A model generated the notes under the pieces. That model was not told where the DNA came from. It saw only the letters and a list, made by a program, of their open reading frames with translations, and did no database searches. A DNA stretch of 64,000 bases from Saksenaea vasiformis B4078. Lineage: Eukaryota; Mucoromycota; Mucoromycetes; Mucorales; Saksenaeaceae. Within the stretch, counting starts at the first letter, position 1. Every line of letters begins with the position of its first letter. The translations under genes and the position numbers were made by a program. The stretch is from assembly GCA_000697055.1 (NCBI GenBank), contig JNDT01001594.1, positions 1 to 64,000 on the forward strand, in the 5' to 3' direction. Shown here piece by piece: positions 10,285 to 21,048 of the stretch.

Positions 10285-13200
10285 TTATTGTTCATGGTCA
10301 TGGTCACTGTAAGTGGAACTGTTTGAATCATTATCAAGCCAATGCCTGTATGTCACAACTTTCCGTTGTACAGCTGGCCCTAAAGTATCCTCAAACGACC
10401 TATTGCTGTCATCGTGTGCGTTTATCAAATACACAATTTTGTCGACTGTTTCCTCTACTTCATCTTTGATGTAGGCAATGCTTTTCAAGAAGTTCCTTGC
10501 TGTCTCACTGTCAATGTGATAGAGAGGTACGCGGATTCGGTCGGCAATACGGTATGTTACGTATTTTTTGACTTGTTTTAGGCTTGTGTGGAGCAAATCA
10601 CCCTTGAGCCCACAGATTTGCAGAGACAGGATGGAAATGTTTGATGGTGACATAAAACTGAAGTTATTGACGATATCGTTAACCATGGCCTTTGCTTCCA
10701 AAATCACTTTGTGGTGATCGCCCTTTACTTTGCTGGCTGTAATTGCCCGACCCATCTCTTTTTTTTTCGTAAGGGCGCTATGCGCCGTTTATTCAGTCAC
10801 GTGTCCCAGGAAGGGACGTGCCGATCAAAGTCAGAGAAGGAAAATATAAAACATTATGGTCTCAATGAAGGGGAGGGGTGGATGGGATGTCTAGTCTAGG
10901 AAAGGGAGGAGATGTTCGTCAGGGAAGGAGGAAGCGAGCGACAGAGCCTTTTGAGCGATTAGGGCAGGTACCATTGGCGTAGCATCGAAGATGAAGCGCC
11001 AATGGGCGTCCCAGATAGCCAGAAGCGTGCTGCTGAAGATTTGTGATGTTTCGAGCGACGGAGGGTCGCGAGGGAACTGGAGAAGGCACAAGGCCGACTC
11101 GATCTGCTGTGGTGCGGGCTCAGTTTGGAAATAAGCGTTCCAGACATGAAGCCACACAGGCCACTTGAGGGGGGCAAGACCACAGGAAGTGATCAAAGGT
11201 GTCGAGAGAGTTGTGGAAGAAGGGGCAATGTGGGGAGAGGAAATGATCGGGCGATAGGCGATGAAGTGTACTGCGGTGAGGAAGGCGACGCTGAAGGAGC
11301 CGGTATCATACGGTACGAGCTCGCGGTTGAATATCAAGTTTCCAGAACCGCCGCCAGGGAATGGGGGGAGGTGGAGAGGGGACGGAGAGAGGAGCAAGCA
11401 TTAGGGCACGGTACCGGGAAGTGACGGTGGTAGAGGCTGACGATGAGAAAGAGAAACGCAAGCTGGCGAGAAGAGGAGCTAAATCGAGCGGCCCTGGATC
11501 AGACCAGCGGTGGGCATCGGGATGGGAGGGGTAGGTGGTGACTCGAGCAAAGAAAGGGTAGAGGAGGGTTGGCTGGGCCCGAATAGTCGAAAAATGACGA
11601 GAGATGAGGTCTTTTCCTTTGATGCACTCTTTTCTCGTGCGATTGCGTAGGAGACCTGCTCGCGGATCGAAGATGTAAGCGTTGGAGACTAGAAGACGTT
11701 TCCAGGTGGCAGAGGCGACAAGCGATTTGTTGGAGGAGAAGTTCCCCGTAACACTCAAGGGCAGTAGTAGGCATGTGGCTGGGGAGATGGAACCCACCCG
11801 AGACCACCCAAAAGGCAAATTATCGACGGTGTGGAGGAGGAGAGAAGCGGGAGAGAGGGGATAGTGGAGACTGGTTGTTCTATATAGTGGGAAAAGAAGT
11901 GGTAGTAAAGGATCGGTGGAGTTAGTGACTGAACTGAGAAAATGTGCAAACCAGGTGAAAGCAAACGATGCAGGCTGGTTAGGGTGGAAGAAGTGGGTGA
12001 GCCAACGAAGCTGTAGGGCTAGTTGTTGTAAGGTTGGGTCGAGAATTGACAGCCCACCGAGGTGCTTGGGCTGTTGCAGGGTGGATAGAGATATTGATGG
12101 GAATTGCTGGCGGGAGAGGAACCGGAAAGTGAGGGACTTGATGCGGCGAAAAAAGGATTGAGGAACCGGCAGAACGCGGAGGACATGCCAGAGTTGGGAC
12201 AGCGCCAGAGTATTGAGGACCATAGCTCTGCCAACGATGGAGAGGTTGCGCGGACGGTGGGCGCTTAGGGTGACCTCTAGACGGTCAATGAGGCGGCGGC
12301 TGAAGGTGTCACGTTGCTTGGGAGACCAGAAGACCGGATAACCTAGATAGATGGGGGCAGCCTGACTTCGCCGATCAAACCAGGCGGTGATATCGTCTTG
12401 TGCCAAGACGCGTTGCCAGTCGGGTAGCGGTTTCCTGGAAAGGGGGATCGCCTGCGTCTTGCAGAAATTCAATTTTGCGTTGGAGGCCGAGCAGCAATTG
12501 AAGATGTGATCTTGGAAGCGGGAATAATCGGCAGTGCTGCTAAGGAAAAGAAGGACATCGTCAGCGTAGGCTAGTAGTTTTACCGGCTGCGCAGGGAATG
12601 CCCGACTCATCTCGATATTGCAGACATCCACGAATTTCCGTTTAAACATAAACCCGACGCGGTAATCAACCTTAAACTCCTTCAGTTGTGTATCTCCGCT
12701 ATAGAAATATAAAATGAGTATTTCTTCCATAAAATGAAGCTCACCTTCGGATAATGATATCGTTTCTATCGGAAAAAAGAACTTCAAAGATCCTAGCCCA
12801 CATTTTGATTTCATAGTCTTTCTCAGAGAAGCTGTCAGCCTTTTCCATAACAAACAAGTCCTTGTTGGTCTGGTATGCTTCGATCCTATTCTTTTATCAG
12901 TCAAAAAAGCTCTTCGTTGCTTAACTTACAAATGGGTTAAAAGCTTGTAAAAAAATAAGTTTTCATCCAAGTTATGACATTGGTAGTTGAGTGATTTTCG
13001 GTATTTTTCATTTAGATGCATTTTCTAAAAAAAACAAAAGGTCAGTATTGCAGTAGTAGAACTTGAACAGTAGCAACCGATGCGTGCAAATAGCGTTGAC
13101 ACAGCAACGTCATACTGCTCGGGTAAATTTGGTATCTGCTTTTGGGAGGTCACCAAGAGGTTCTCTTTCTTCCAAGCGGAAGTGGTTGCTTGACCAGATG

Positions 13201-13318
13201 ACCCTTGGTTGGACAGATCGACAACATTAGCTTTCGTCAACCTACTCCCCAAGTAAGCATTCAAAACAATATCGAAAGATAAGGTCATTTGCCTTGCTGA
13301 AAGACGCTTGTCTTTCAT
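10285..13318 (-). pseudogene. Hypothetical repeated gene disrupted by a LINE
   Basis: A minus-strand gene can be read in three blocks. The N-terminal block is 13318-13025 (starts MKDKRLSARQM). The middle block lies at about 12900-12613 (DYEIKMWARIFEVLFSDR, later KVDYRVGF and KFVDVCNIEMSR). The C-terminal block is 10755-10285 (GRAITASKVKGDHHKVILEA, ending in an acidic/Ser-rich tail). The second and third blocks would be contiguous without the LINE at 10759-12598: IEMSRA before the insertion continues as GRAITASKVKGDH after it. A related fragment is at 1332-1930. The protein has no domain I can name. Its repeated nature suggests it is carried by, or derived from, a transposon. Confidence 0.55.
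10759..12598 (-). mobile_element. 5'-truncated LINE (non-LTR retrotransposon) with TSD
   Basis: The minus strand encodes the distal part of a LINE reverse transcriptase: KLLAYADDVLLFLSS contains the YADD catalytic motif. It is followed by the thumb/connection region (LGYPVFWSPKQRDTFSRRLI, GRAMVLNTLALSQLWH, KHLGGLSILDP) and by C-terminal sequence continuing past about 11306 into a second frame ending at 10891. Everything upstream of the palm YADD region is missing. The minus-strand 3' end carries an A-run (T-run at about 10759-10767 on plus). Flanks are TGCCCGACCCATCTC at 10744-10758 and TGCCCGACTCATCTC at 12599-12613, a 15-bp target-site duplication with one mismatch. A frameshift near the C-terminus makes it inactive. 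Confidence 0.85.
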
Positions 13319-13626
13319 ACTCTAGATTAAGAAATATTCGTCAGAGGAAATATTGAGGGAGCATTAATCCGATCTGGTATACCCTTATCTTGCTCAACGC
13401 TTTTTGCTCCACTTCTGTTTTCCGTTTCAGAATGCTACTGTTCGTAGCTTCTCTCTCGGTCACCGCCCAGTATTGATCAAGTATACTCGTGTCTAACACT
13501 TGAGTGATAGAAGAAGGCCAAACATGAGAATTCGCTCGCGTAGACATCATCCCATCGGATTGCACCGACCTGAAAATCATCTTCGTATATTCCTGGTAGA
13601 TGTACGTCTTTACGGCTGGCTCAACA

Positions 13627-13880
13627 AGGGCGGATGTCCAGAAATCTTGTAGATATGAAATTGTTTTCCGATCCGAAAGATGACGAATACATATGCAATG
13701 TCCGAGCGGCCGCCAGTGTTCTAGGAAATATGGTTGATTGAAATGATCGCTGCTGTACGATAGTACAAACGTTTCTAAAGTGTACGCACTTGTTTTATTT
13801 AAAAACGGTCTTCTAAAAGAGCTGACATGTAGCACGAACATGCAGCATCCACTCAACTTTCGGACGTTCCCAGAGACACA
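13627..13880 (+). repeat. Rep-2 interspersed repeat copy
   Basis: This matches the Rep-2 family in the order GATGTCCAGA, AAAGATGACGAATA, GCGGCCGCCAGTGTTCTA, TTGATTGAAATGATCGCTGC, CTTTCGGACGTT. It lies about 900 bp upstream of the first Fanzor. The long minus-strand frame 13341-13934 is created mostly by this repeat. Confidence 0.75.
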
Positions 13881-14773
13881 ACTATCCAAGGTCTTGGATT
13901 GCCTGAATTGCTGAGCGGAAGTTTGCCTCTCCATTCAATCACGTTTTGAAACCAAAATGCAGAAAAAATTCATGAGGTGTGGCATGAGTTACGTAGTTTT
14001 TCGACCAGGTACTTTTAGTGAGAACTACCAAGGTGGGAATCTTAGTGAAACACTTCAACCTTGTTCTTATAATGCTTTTTACGTTAAAGTGCCATTGTGA
14101 ATGTTCGCTTGATTCATTTTCGTTATCTCACCCAATAAAAGATGACAGTAAGTAAATCTGTTCTTATTGGTCGTGATTTCGTCTTTTGTTGGGTGATATG
14201 CAGTGAAGCACGGAAATGCGAATTGCATTTGGTGCCAGGCGTTGCTACACTGTTGTGGTCTTTATCATCAACCGCCAGGGAGTTCATGGCTTCCTGAACA
14301 TGTGTTTGTAGTGGACGTATGTTTGCAGTATAGTATGTACACCCCAAAGTAGCAAGTCTGTGGACGGTAGTGCAAACTCCGCTACTTTCAGTTCATACTT
14401 CAAAATCTTTTACGCATGCTTATTTTGTCTTATTTTCACAGAGGGTGCTACGCATTGATTACAGCAAAAATAACTTGCCGGGTCGTGTGACAACGAAGGC
14501 ATTGCTGCTTGAAAAGCTTGATTTGAGAAAAAATCGACGAAAACGACTATATCCTGGTACTTATATGGAGTTTCCTAGCCCAAAATATGACACATCAATT
14601 AGGCCGAAAGACGTTTGATAGCTATTGGTGCAATGTCTGGAAACGATTACGCTCACAATATAAAGAACAGATCCTTTGCAACGATTAAGAAGGCTGTCAT
14701 CAATACCGGTGCGGATTTGACCTTTGCAGACGATATAGTGAATAACGTAAAGATAAGAAAGAAAAATAGTTAA
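13881..14773. other. Upstream flank of the Fanzor-like gene
   Basis: A plus-strand frame at 14370-14618 and a 46-codon ATG frame at 14634-14773, which stops directly at the next ATG (14774), are present. They could be remnants of a 5' exon, but no domain is visible and no convincing splice pair joins them to the downstream frame. Confidence 0.3.
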
Positions 14774-17700
14774 ATGGTAAATAACCGTTATCTGAAGGCG
14801 ATCGACTGCCTCGACAGAATCTCAGAGATGGAAGCGGATCGGTTCAGAATCGCGTTGCACCAATTCTGCGCCCCTGTTATCAGTCTTACTGGTACCGGCG
14901 CAAAGATCCGGTTTGACTATCCGTGTATGCGTGTAGTTGATGTAGACATCCTGAAAAAGGTCAACAGCGAAGAAAGTCCTGTGCAAAGAGTCACTGCTCT
15001 TGCTTCAAACCAACAAGCAAGTAGTCGCTACACCTTCGTCGAAGCTCGTCATATAGCTAAAGCCCACACCGTCGAAGAGAAAACAGGTCCGCTTCGAGTT
15101 TACCGGCCACCGAAGAAAACGGCCTCGGCAGGAAAAAAGAGTAACAAGCGCAGAAAAACCTCCAGTGCAAAAGCTGGATCGAGTAAGCAGAAAGAGGACC
15201 CAAAGAGAATTTCGTACGAGGACGCTTCCACTGGAGAAGATATCAGTTTGCACGAGACGTCGAGAGCGACTATAACCTTAACTTCGGGATTGTACTCATC
15301 TGTCCTATCAGCTGCTAGCCAGCGATTCCCCTCTGGTCAACATATCGCAGTGCTTCAGACCAATATCAATTGCAACATTATCCAAAAAGAAGTAGCTGAC
15401 ATGCCATTGGTACGACAAATCGCTCCACAAATGGCGAACATTGCTCTGCGCGCGGCCATGACGTTAAATATCGAATGCAGAGAGAAGGTATTTCGCGCTT
15501 TCTTTCAATCTGACATGAAAGGAGGTGAAGGGCAACGGGATAATGCCAGCAAGACTTGGCAATGGATCATTCTCATGGCCATGAAATATTCAGGGGCGAA
15601 ACCAAACAGGCTACCATATATCATGCACTCGCCAGCTGTCGAAGATGCTTATTTGCCGGCGAATGGTATTGTTCGAAACCCGAACACTTACATTGCCCAC
15701 CCCGAAGACAGCAGTGTAACCTCATTGGTCTCGCTCATGGGCGACGCGCCGCAGCTCAGGAATACTTTGCTGTACGCACGGAAAGTATGGTTTCTTGGTT
15801 ATAGAAACAAATGGAGCGAAGTTCCACGGCTACCTTCATCCCAGTACCGTACCGCTGTTGTTACCCAGATGGCTGAAGAACTCGATATGGCTTTTCGACA
15901 ATGCGTCCTTTCGAACTTTATAAAGAACTCAGTAGACTATATCGGCGTTCAGTTAAAGCACAAGGCGCAAAGGCCGCAAAAGTGGCCGAGAGACGATAAC
16001 TTCCCTCAATACCTACTGAATGAAGTAACAGGCAACAAATCCAACGTAGGTCCGTCTCTGACAGGAGTTGAGCAAGATGGTACAGAAAGTCGCTGCAGAA
16101 GGAAAGAGTATGTCCGTAGACGATGTCTCTGCCAAGCTTTGACGCACGGCAGCGGTGCCGGACGGCTGGCCAGGACACAAGGCCTTTGCAGAGTACATTT
16201 TTGCCAGCATCTGGTATATACCTCTCGACATCAGCAAAACACAGGAATCCATTGTCAATGTTGAACAGTGCAACGATATGCAGTTAGTGATTGATAACGC
16301 CAGCGATCATGTCAAATCTGACATAGATGAATTTATTTGTGAACAGAGAAGCTCCTTGGAAGATGTTTTGTACAAGTCGATCAGCGGTGGACAGAAAGTA
16401 TCAAGTACTCACAATGATACCGTTGATCTGTTCGACTGTTTAGCCGTGTCACGTCCACTTCCAAGAAAGGGCGAAAAGAGCAGATTCCGACTTCATCGAA
16501 AGGGAAAAGGAAGGCACAACATATTGAAGAGGAAGAACACGATGAAGAAAGTGAAGAAGCCGAGCAAACGAAGGGTCATTTGCTTTTACCTTTACTTGCA
16601 ATGTTCCTGGAAAAGTACCCAGACGATATATCATACCATCTATGCCCGACTGCTCCTAGTCGTAACGTTTGCATACCATTCACCAACCTACACGTTATGC
16701 GAATGGTTACAAACATTGAGCATTTCTATACTGGACAGAGGCTCGGAGGTAAGCGTTATTACCAGTTCGAAGGTCAACGAAACCTCACCATTATCGATTA
16801 CAGAAAGCGGATTAAAACGCTCGTGGCAAAACTATCAATCTCAGCAAGCGACAGTCCGAAAGCGAGGAGACAGTTTTGCATTCCTGTTTGACCCTACAGT
16901 CAAGGCATCGATGGATGGAAGACAGCATAATGTCGTGAAGAGGACTAAAAGGGATTACGCAAGGAATTGCGCAAGTGTATCCCCGGTACAAAGCTTCCAA
17001 GGTATACATCCAACTCAATGTTCCGAACGGACGGTGTACGCCTCTTTTCGTTATACACCAACTGGTGTATACCATCCTTCCAGTAGAAACCATCCTTCTT
17101 GCCAGAAGTTCGAACACTCTGTCAGAGAATACGACAAACCAAAGAAACAGAAGTAACAGATATACTTCCCGGCTTTGACGGCGTTGTAGGTCTCGATTTT
17201 GGGGAGACATATGCCGCAGCATCGTTTTTCTTGCCATCGGCGCCGGATAAAGAAGGAGTGCAGCTTATATTGAAGAGAAATGAGCTGTACGGACGAAGCA
17301 CGATGAATGGACTGTGGCTTCAGGATCGCAAAGCGAAACACGGCATTGACGAAGATGAAGCAACTTTGGGCTGCGGTTCTCAGGTGTCAAACATAGATAA
17401 GCTATTACTCTATGTCAGAGCTTGGCAGGAAGGAGGACGTGGGCTACGTTTACGGAACCTTTACAGCAATAAGTCTGTCATGCGCAAATCCTGGGGTACT
17501 TCCCTATCCATATGCTCAAGTCTCGACAAAGCCTGTCATGCTATTATCGAATCTACAAAACAAGATGCGACCAGCGATCAGGGAAAACCTATTTTGTTTG
17601 CGCTCGGTATAGACGGTACTTCCACCAGCCATCGACCAGGGGTTCTATCCGCTATGGATACCAGACTGATGAACAGACTACGACGGCATATCAAAGCCTA

Positions 17701-18004
17701 CGACCAACAACACCAGGTATGCCGCGTCGATGAGTACTGTACATCAAAGATATGCTGCCGATGCATACAAAGTGGGAAAGTATCTTTTGTGAAGTACCTC
17801 AAGAGGGTAGCCAACCGAGGTGAAAAGGCATCGGATAATGGAGAAACTGAAGTTATCCGAGTCCTCACTTGCGACAAGTGCAAAGGGGTTTTTCACAGAG
17901 ATGGAAGTGCTGCACACAACATATCCTTTATTGCCGCTTCTATGTTGAAACATGGAAAACGTCCGGCCTGCTTCGTTCGGCCTTCAAGGAAATTGCAAGA
18001 ATGA
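14774..18004 (+). pseudogene. Fanzor-type (eukaryotic TnpB homologue) RNA-guided nuclease, decayed
   Basis: The 3' third (17099-18004) carries the RuvC-like core of Fanzor/TnpB nucleases. RuvC-I is VVGLDFGETYAAASF (Asp at about 17195). A central ILFALGIDGTSTSHRPG lies where RuvC-II is expected. DEYCTSKICCRC plus LTCDKCKGVFHRD form a four-Cys zinc ribbon, and HRDGSAAHNIS is RuvC-III with the last catalytic Asp. Upstream, FRTDGVRL near 17015 resembles the strand that precedes RuvC-I in fungal Fanzors. An unbroken 496-codon N-terminal frame (14774-16264) includes a Lys/Arg-rich segment (about residues 105-145), possibly for nucleic-acid binding or nuclear import. The frame shifts near 16070, meets an in-frame TGA near 16139 and changes again between 16500 and 17150, so the gene is broken or more heavily spliced than I can resolve. 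Fanzors are guided by an RNA encoded beside the gene; three hairpins follow the stop codon. Confidence 0.8.
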
Positions 18005-18061
18005 ATCTACCTTGACAAGTAGATTGGGCCTCTGCGCCCCTAGGTGCCCAGGTATGCACCT
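18004..18061 (+). ncRNA. Three consecutive hairpins after the Fanzor stop, possible guide-RNA scaffold
   Basis: Directly after the TGA (18002-18004), three stem-loops follow without a gap. They are AATCTAC/GTAGATT (18004-18010 with 18019-18025), GGGC/GCCC (18026-18029 with 18036-18039) and AGGTGC/GCACCT (18042-18047 with 18056-18061). TnpB and Fanzor systems commonly encode their guide RNA at or beyond the 3' end of the nuclease gene, so this is where a scaffold would be expected. The RNA function is inference: no transcript evidence is available and the stems are short. Confidence 0.35.
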
Positions 18062-18680
18062 TGATCACCCACCACAATCTGCTGTGTCGCCTCGTTCTTG
18101 CACGATGGGAAACTTTTTCAAGCGGTTTGTCAATTGTCTGAATATCATGTAACAGAAGTGGTTACGCACCTGATTAGTTCTAAGCGAATCTGCAGGGAAA
18201 ATTGATTATTTTGATGTCGGAAAGATGAGCCAGAACGTTGAAAAATAGTTCCAAATCATTTACTGTAACCACATTTTATCAGTAGCATAAACTCAAACGG
18301 GAGTTCTCAGAGGTTATAATTCTAACGGATGATATAAAGCTTTGACGATAGTATCGCGTCAAGTGGATCGGACTGCGCAGATACTCTGTTCGGTTCTCGC
18401 TCATGTCTTAAAGTAATACTGATGGCGTTCGTAAGGTTCCCAATCGTCCTATGCCTTAAATGGTGTTTGTGTTGGCAATCACTTCAAGGATTTCTGCGAT
18501 TCAGATACAGTCCGTTTGTCATACAAGTTTCAGCGATGGATTCAAGATGATCGGTACCATTTATGCCATTCCGACAATGGCTAGATCAAACTCATTTGTG
18601 CCTTTCAAAGAATATCCTAATTATATTGCTTGTTCGAGGCTTTCTCTAGAGACCAGATAAGCAGTTCCTTCGTCGTATGA
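18062..18680. other. Intergenic, no gene recognised
   Basis: Short frames only (for example 18460-18660). If the hairpins at 18004-18061 belong to a guide RNA, its guide segment and the transposon right end would lie at the start of this stretch, but no terminal repeat is visible. Confidence 0.35.
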
Positions 18681-18689
18681 CCGCCTTTC

Positions 18690-19440
18690 AGATATCTATC
18701 TCGTGTGCAGTATCCTCTCCGTAACCCTCTGGATCTAACCTTATTGCTATCTTACAAAGTCAGTTGATTTGAGATCCTTGGGACGTACAGGTTATTGACG
18801 GAGTTGCCTTTTCTACCTACGCCTTCTGACCAATTGGCAGCTACTGATGTTGTATATGTGTCATCGAAAATACTGCACTGCCACCTTTTCCATCAATGAC
18901 TCATTACCAACTCTGTAACTATAACAGAGCGGCTATAGAGCATTCTTGTGTTGTATACGATCATCACAATCTGCCATACTAACCATCCGGATTTTGGGAA
19001 GCTGAGCGACTTGAAATAGCAAAATTGGCTCTCAACCAAGGCGAAGCTATTCTTCTCGTGAGCGCAAGCATCCGTGGAATGTCTATAGATTGTGAAGAAC
19101 TGTTTGGTTCGGACAACGAGACGGAAGACGATAATGACATAGTGTCTTTTCCTACTGTACCAGGACTTCGACTAGTGCGTGAAGCTTTGTCCCCTGACGA
19201 ACAGATGGAGGTTGTTCAGGCCATACTTGATCAAGGCTATTTCGCGCAGTCTTCAAATCAGGCCATGTGCTTTGGTCAACTTCCTCCACATTTGGATTGG
19301 CTCAGCGCACTGATCCGACAGAACTATAGGAATCTGTTACCCAATTCCATCCTTGATCGTCAACCATTGTTTGACCAAGCCATCATCAATCTATATCAGA
19401 AAGGTAGAGCAGTTTCTTTAATGCTGTTCTCACAAACACG
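18690..19440 (+). pseudogene. Truncated duplicate of the AlkB-like dioxygenase gene
   Basis: This is a duplicate of the 5' half of the gene at 20318-21048. It comprises an ATG at 19079 (MSIDCEELFGSDNETEDDND), then PGLRLVREALSPDEQMEVVQ and NQAMCFGQLPPHLDWLSALI, up to the first exon end (LYQKG). The upstream region (about 18690-19020) also matches about 19960-20310. The copy ends inside what is intron 1 in the intact gene, exactly where a Rep-2 repeat begins (about 19441). It therefore lacks the exons encoding the iron-binding HxD, distal His and 2-oxoglutarate-binding Arg and cannot encode an enzyme. Confidence 0.8.
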
Positions 19441-19590
19441 TTGATTGGAATGATTGCTGCTGTATGATATTATAACTGTTTCTCAAGTAAATACTCGTTT
19501 TATTTAGAAAATTCTTTTGAAAGAGATGATGCATGACAGCATGAATATACAGAGTTCATTCAACTTTCGGTTGTTCCAGAGCACTCGACA
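19441..19590 (+). repeat. Rep-2 interspersed repeat copy (partial)
   Basis: The right part of the Rep-2 family is present, from TTGATTGGAATGATTGCTGC to CAACTTTCGGTTGTTCC. Its left edge coincides with the break point of the truncated AlkB-like duplicate, so insertion or recombination at the repeat probably truncated that copy. Confidence 0.65.
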
Positions 19591-20317
19591 CCATCCTCCC
19601 TGGTTGCCAAGTGAGAATTTGAGGTTTCTAGCCAAATTTTCAGATTATAACATAAATTTGATAAAGTAAAATCGCTTTCTTTTCCGTGTTCTGGAGTTTC
19701 AGAACAGATCAATATAGGACTCTTTTTTTTTTTAAGGAACCTACTATGAGAAGTATCGCAAGAGCTAAGCTGTTTCTTTTTTGAAACTTATTTAGATTTT
19801 TAATTTTCAATCGGGATTCCAAGTACCATTTACGGCTGAATTGCGTCTGCATCATACATGATTATGGATTCAAGATTGTGGAAGTCTGGCTGGCCATCCT
19901 TGCTGTCTCTTACATTATTGGGATTCTTTCAGAGACTTTTGTCAGCTACGAAGCACGTCGCCTATAGGATCCTCTGATTCTGGTCTTTAGTATCATTTCA
20001 CAGGTCGGTTGATTCGATGACCTTGTGATGTGAGGGTTTTGACGAAGTCCCCTTTTCCATCCACACCTTCTGACCGATTGGTTCGCTACTGAAAAGGCAG
20101 CTGTCACAACTCCCTCCCCCCCTCAATGGCTCACTTTTAGCCCCTAATACCATCAAGAATGCGTCTTCCTTCATAGACGTCGTTTCTTTTTCTAAGATCA
20201 TCAACGGTTATCAGCTGTCCGCATGAGGCCCAAGCTGAGCGACGAGGGGACAGCGATTACGCATAAAATTGACTCTCAGCCAACATCCCATTACTTTTTC
20301 GTTGAACAACCCGTGCA

Positions 20318-21048
20318 ATGGCCATCGATTGGGAAGAGTTGTTTGGCTCGGATAGCGACATAGAAGAGGATAAGGACACCGTGTCATTTCCTACCATTCC
20401 AGGCCTTCGATTAGTACGTGGTGCCCTGTCCCACGAGGAACAGATGGAGGTGGTCCAAGCCATTCTTGATCAAGGTTACTTTGCACAATCTTCTAATCAG
20501 GCCATGTGCTTCGGTCAACTGCCTCCCCATTTGGATTGGCTCAGTTTACTGATCCGGCAGAATTACAAGAACCTGCTACCAAGTTCCATTCTCGATCGTC
20601 AACCACTGTTTGACCAAGCCATTCTCAATCTATATCAGAAAGGTAACGTAACCTTATTTGTTGTTGTTGTCACCAACACGTTGCAGGTCAAGGAATTCTT
20701 AGTCATGTTGACCTTGCACGGTAACGAAAAGAAAGCTGCAACGTTTGTTTGCTTTACAATCCAACAAAGTTATCTAGATTTGAAGATGGCATCGTCATCC
20801 TTTCTTTCCTGTCATCCTGTGTAATGACGATGCGTCCTGCGCGATTACCATGTTATGATGCACCCGTGGACATATTACTGCGACCGGGTGATATACTAGC
20901 TCTTTCAGGATCTGCTCGTTACGATTGGGAACATGGAATTGAAGAGCGGATGCATGACATTGTCGATGGTGAATGGATTGAAAGAGGGACTCGGATCAGT
21001 GTCACTCTTCGCAAACTGCGCAAAGAAAATTCGGAAAGCGTTGAGTAA
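20318..21048 (+). CDS. AlkB-like Fe(II)/2-oxoglutarate dioxygenase
   Basis: The three exons I read are 20318-20642, 20687-20720 and 20778-21048 (630 nt, 209 residues). Both introns are GT...AG and phase-consistent. The protein begins with an acidic N-terminus (FGSDSDIEEDKD), then PGLRLVRGALSHEEQ and NQAMCFGQLPPHLDWL. The catalytic double-stranded beta-helix shows GILSHVDLARFEDGIVI (His and Asp iron ligands of HxD), LLRPGDILALSGSARYDW and EHGI (distal His), and RGTRISVTLRK (Arg that binds 2-oxoglutarate). Family members oxidatively demethylate nucleic acids or proteins; which substrate applies here cannot be said. All key residues are present, so it should be active. A truncated duplicate lies just upstream. 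Confidence 0.88.

Noticed and set aside
13341..13934. 197-codon minus-strand gene
   Set aside because: Most of it is a Rep-2 copy; the remainder has no recognisable domain.
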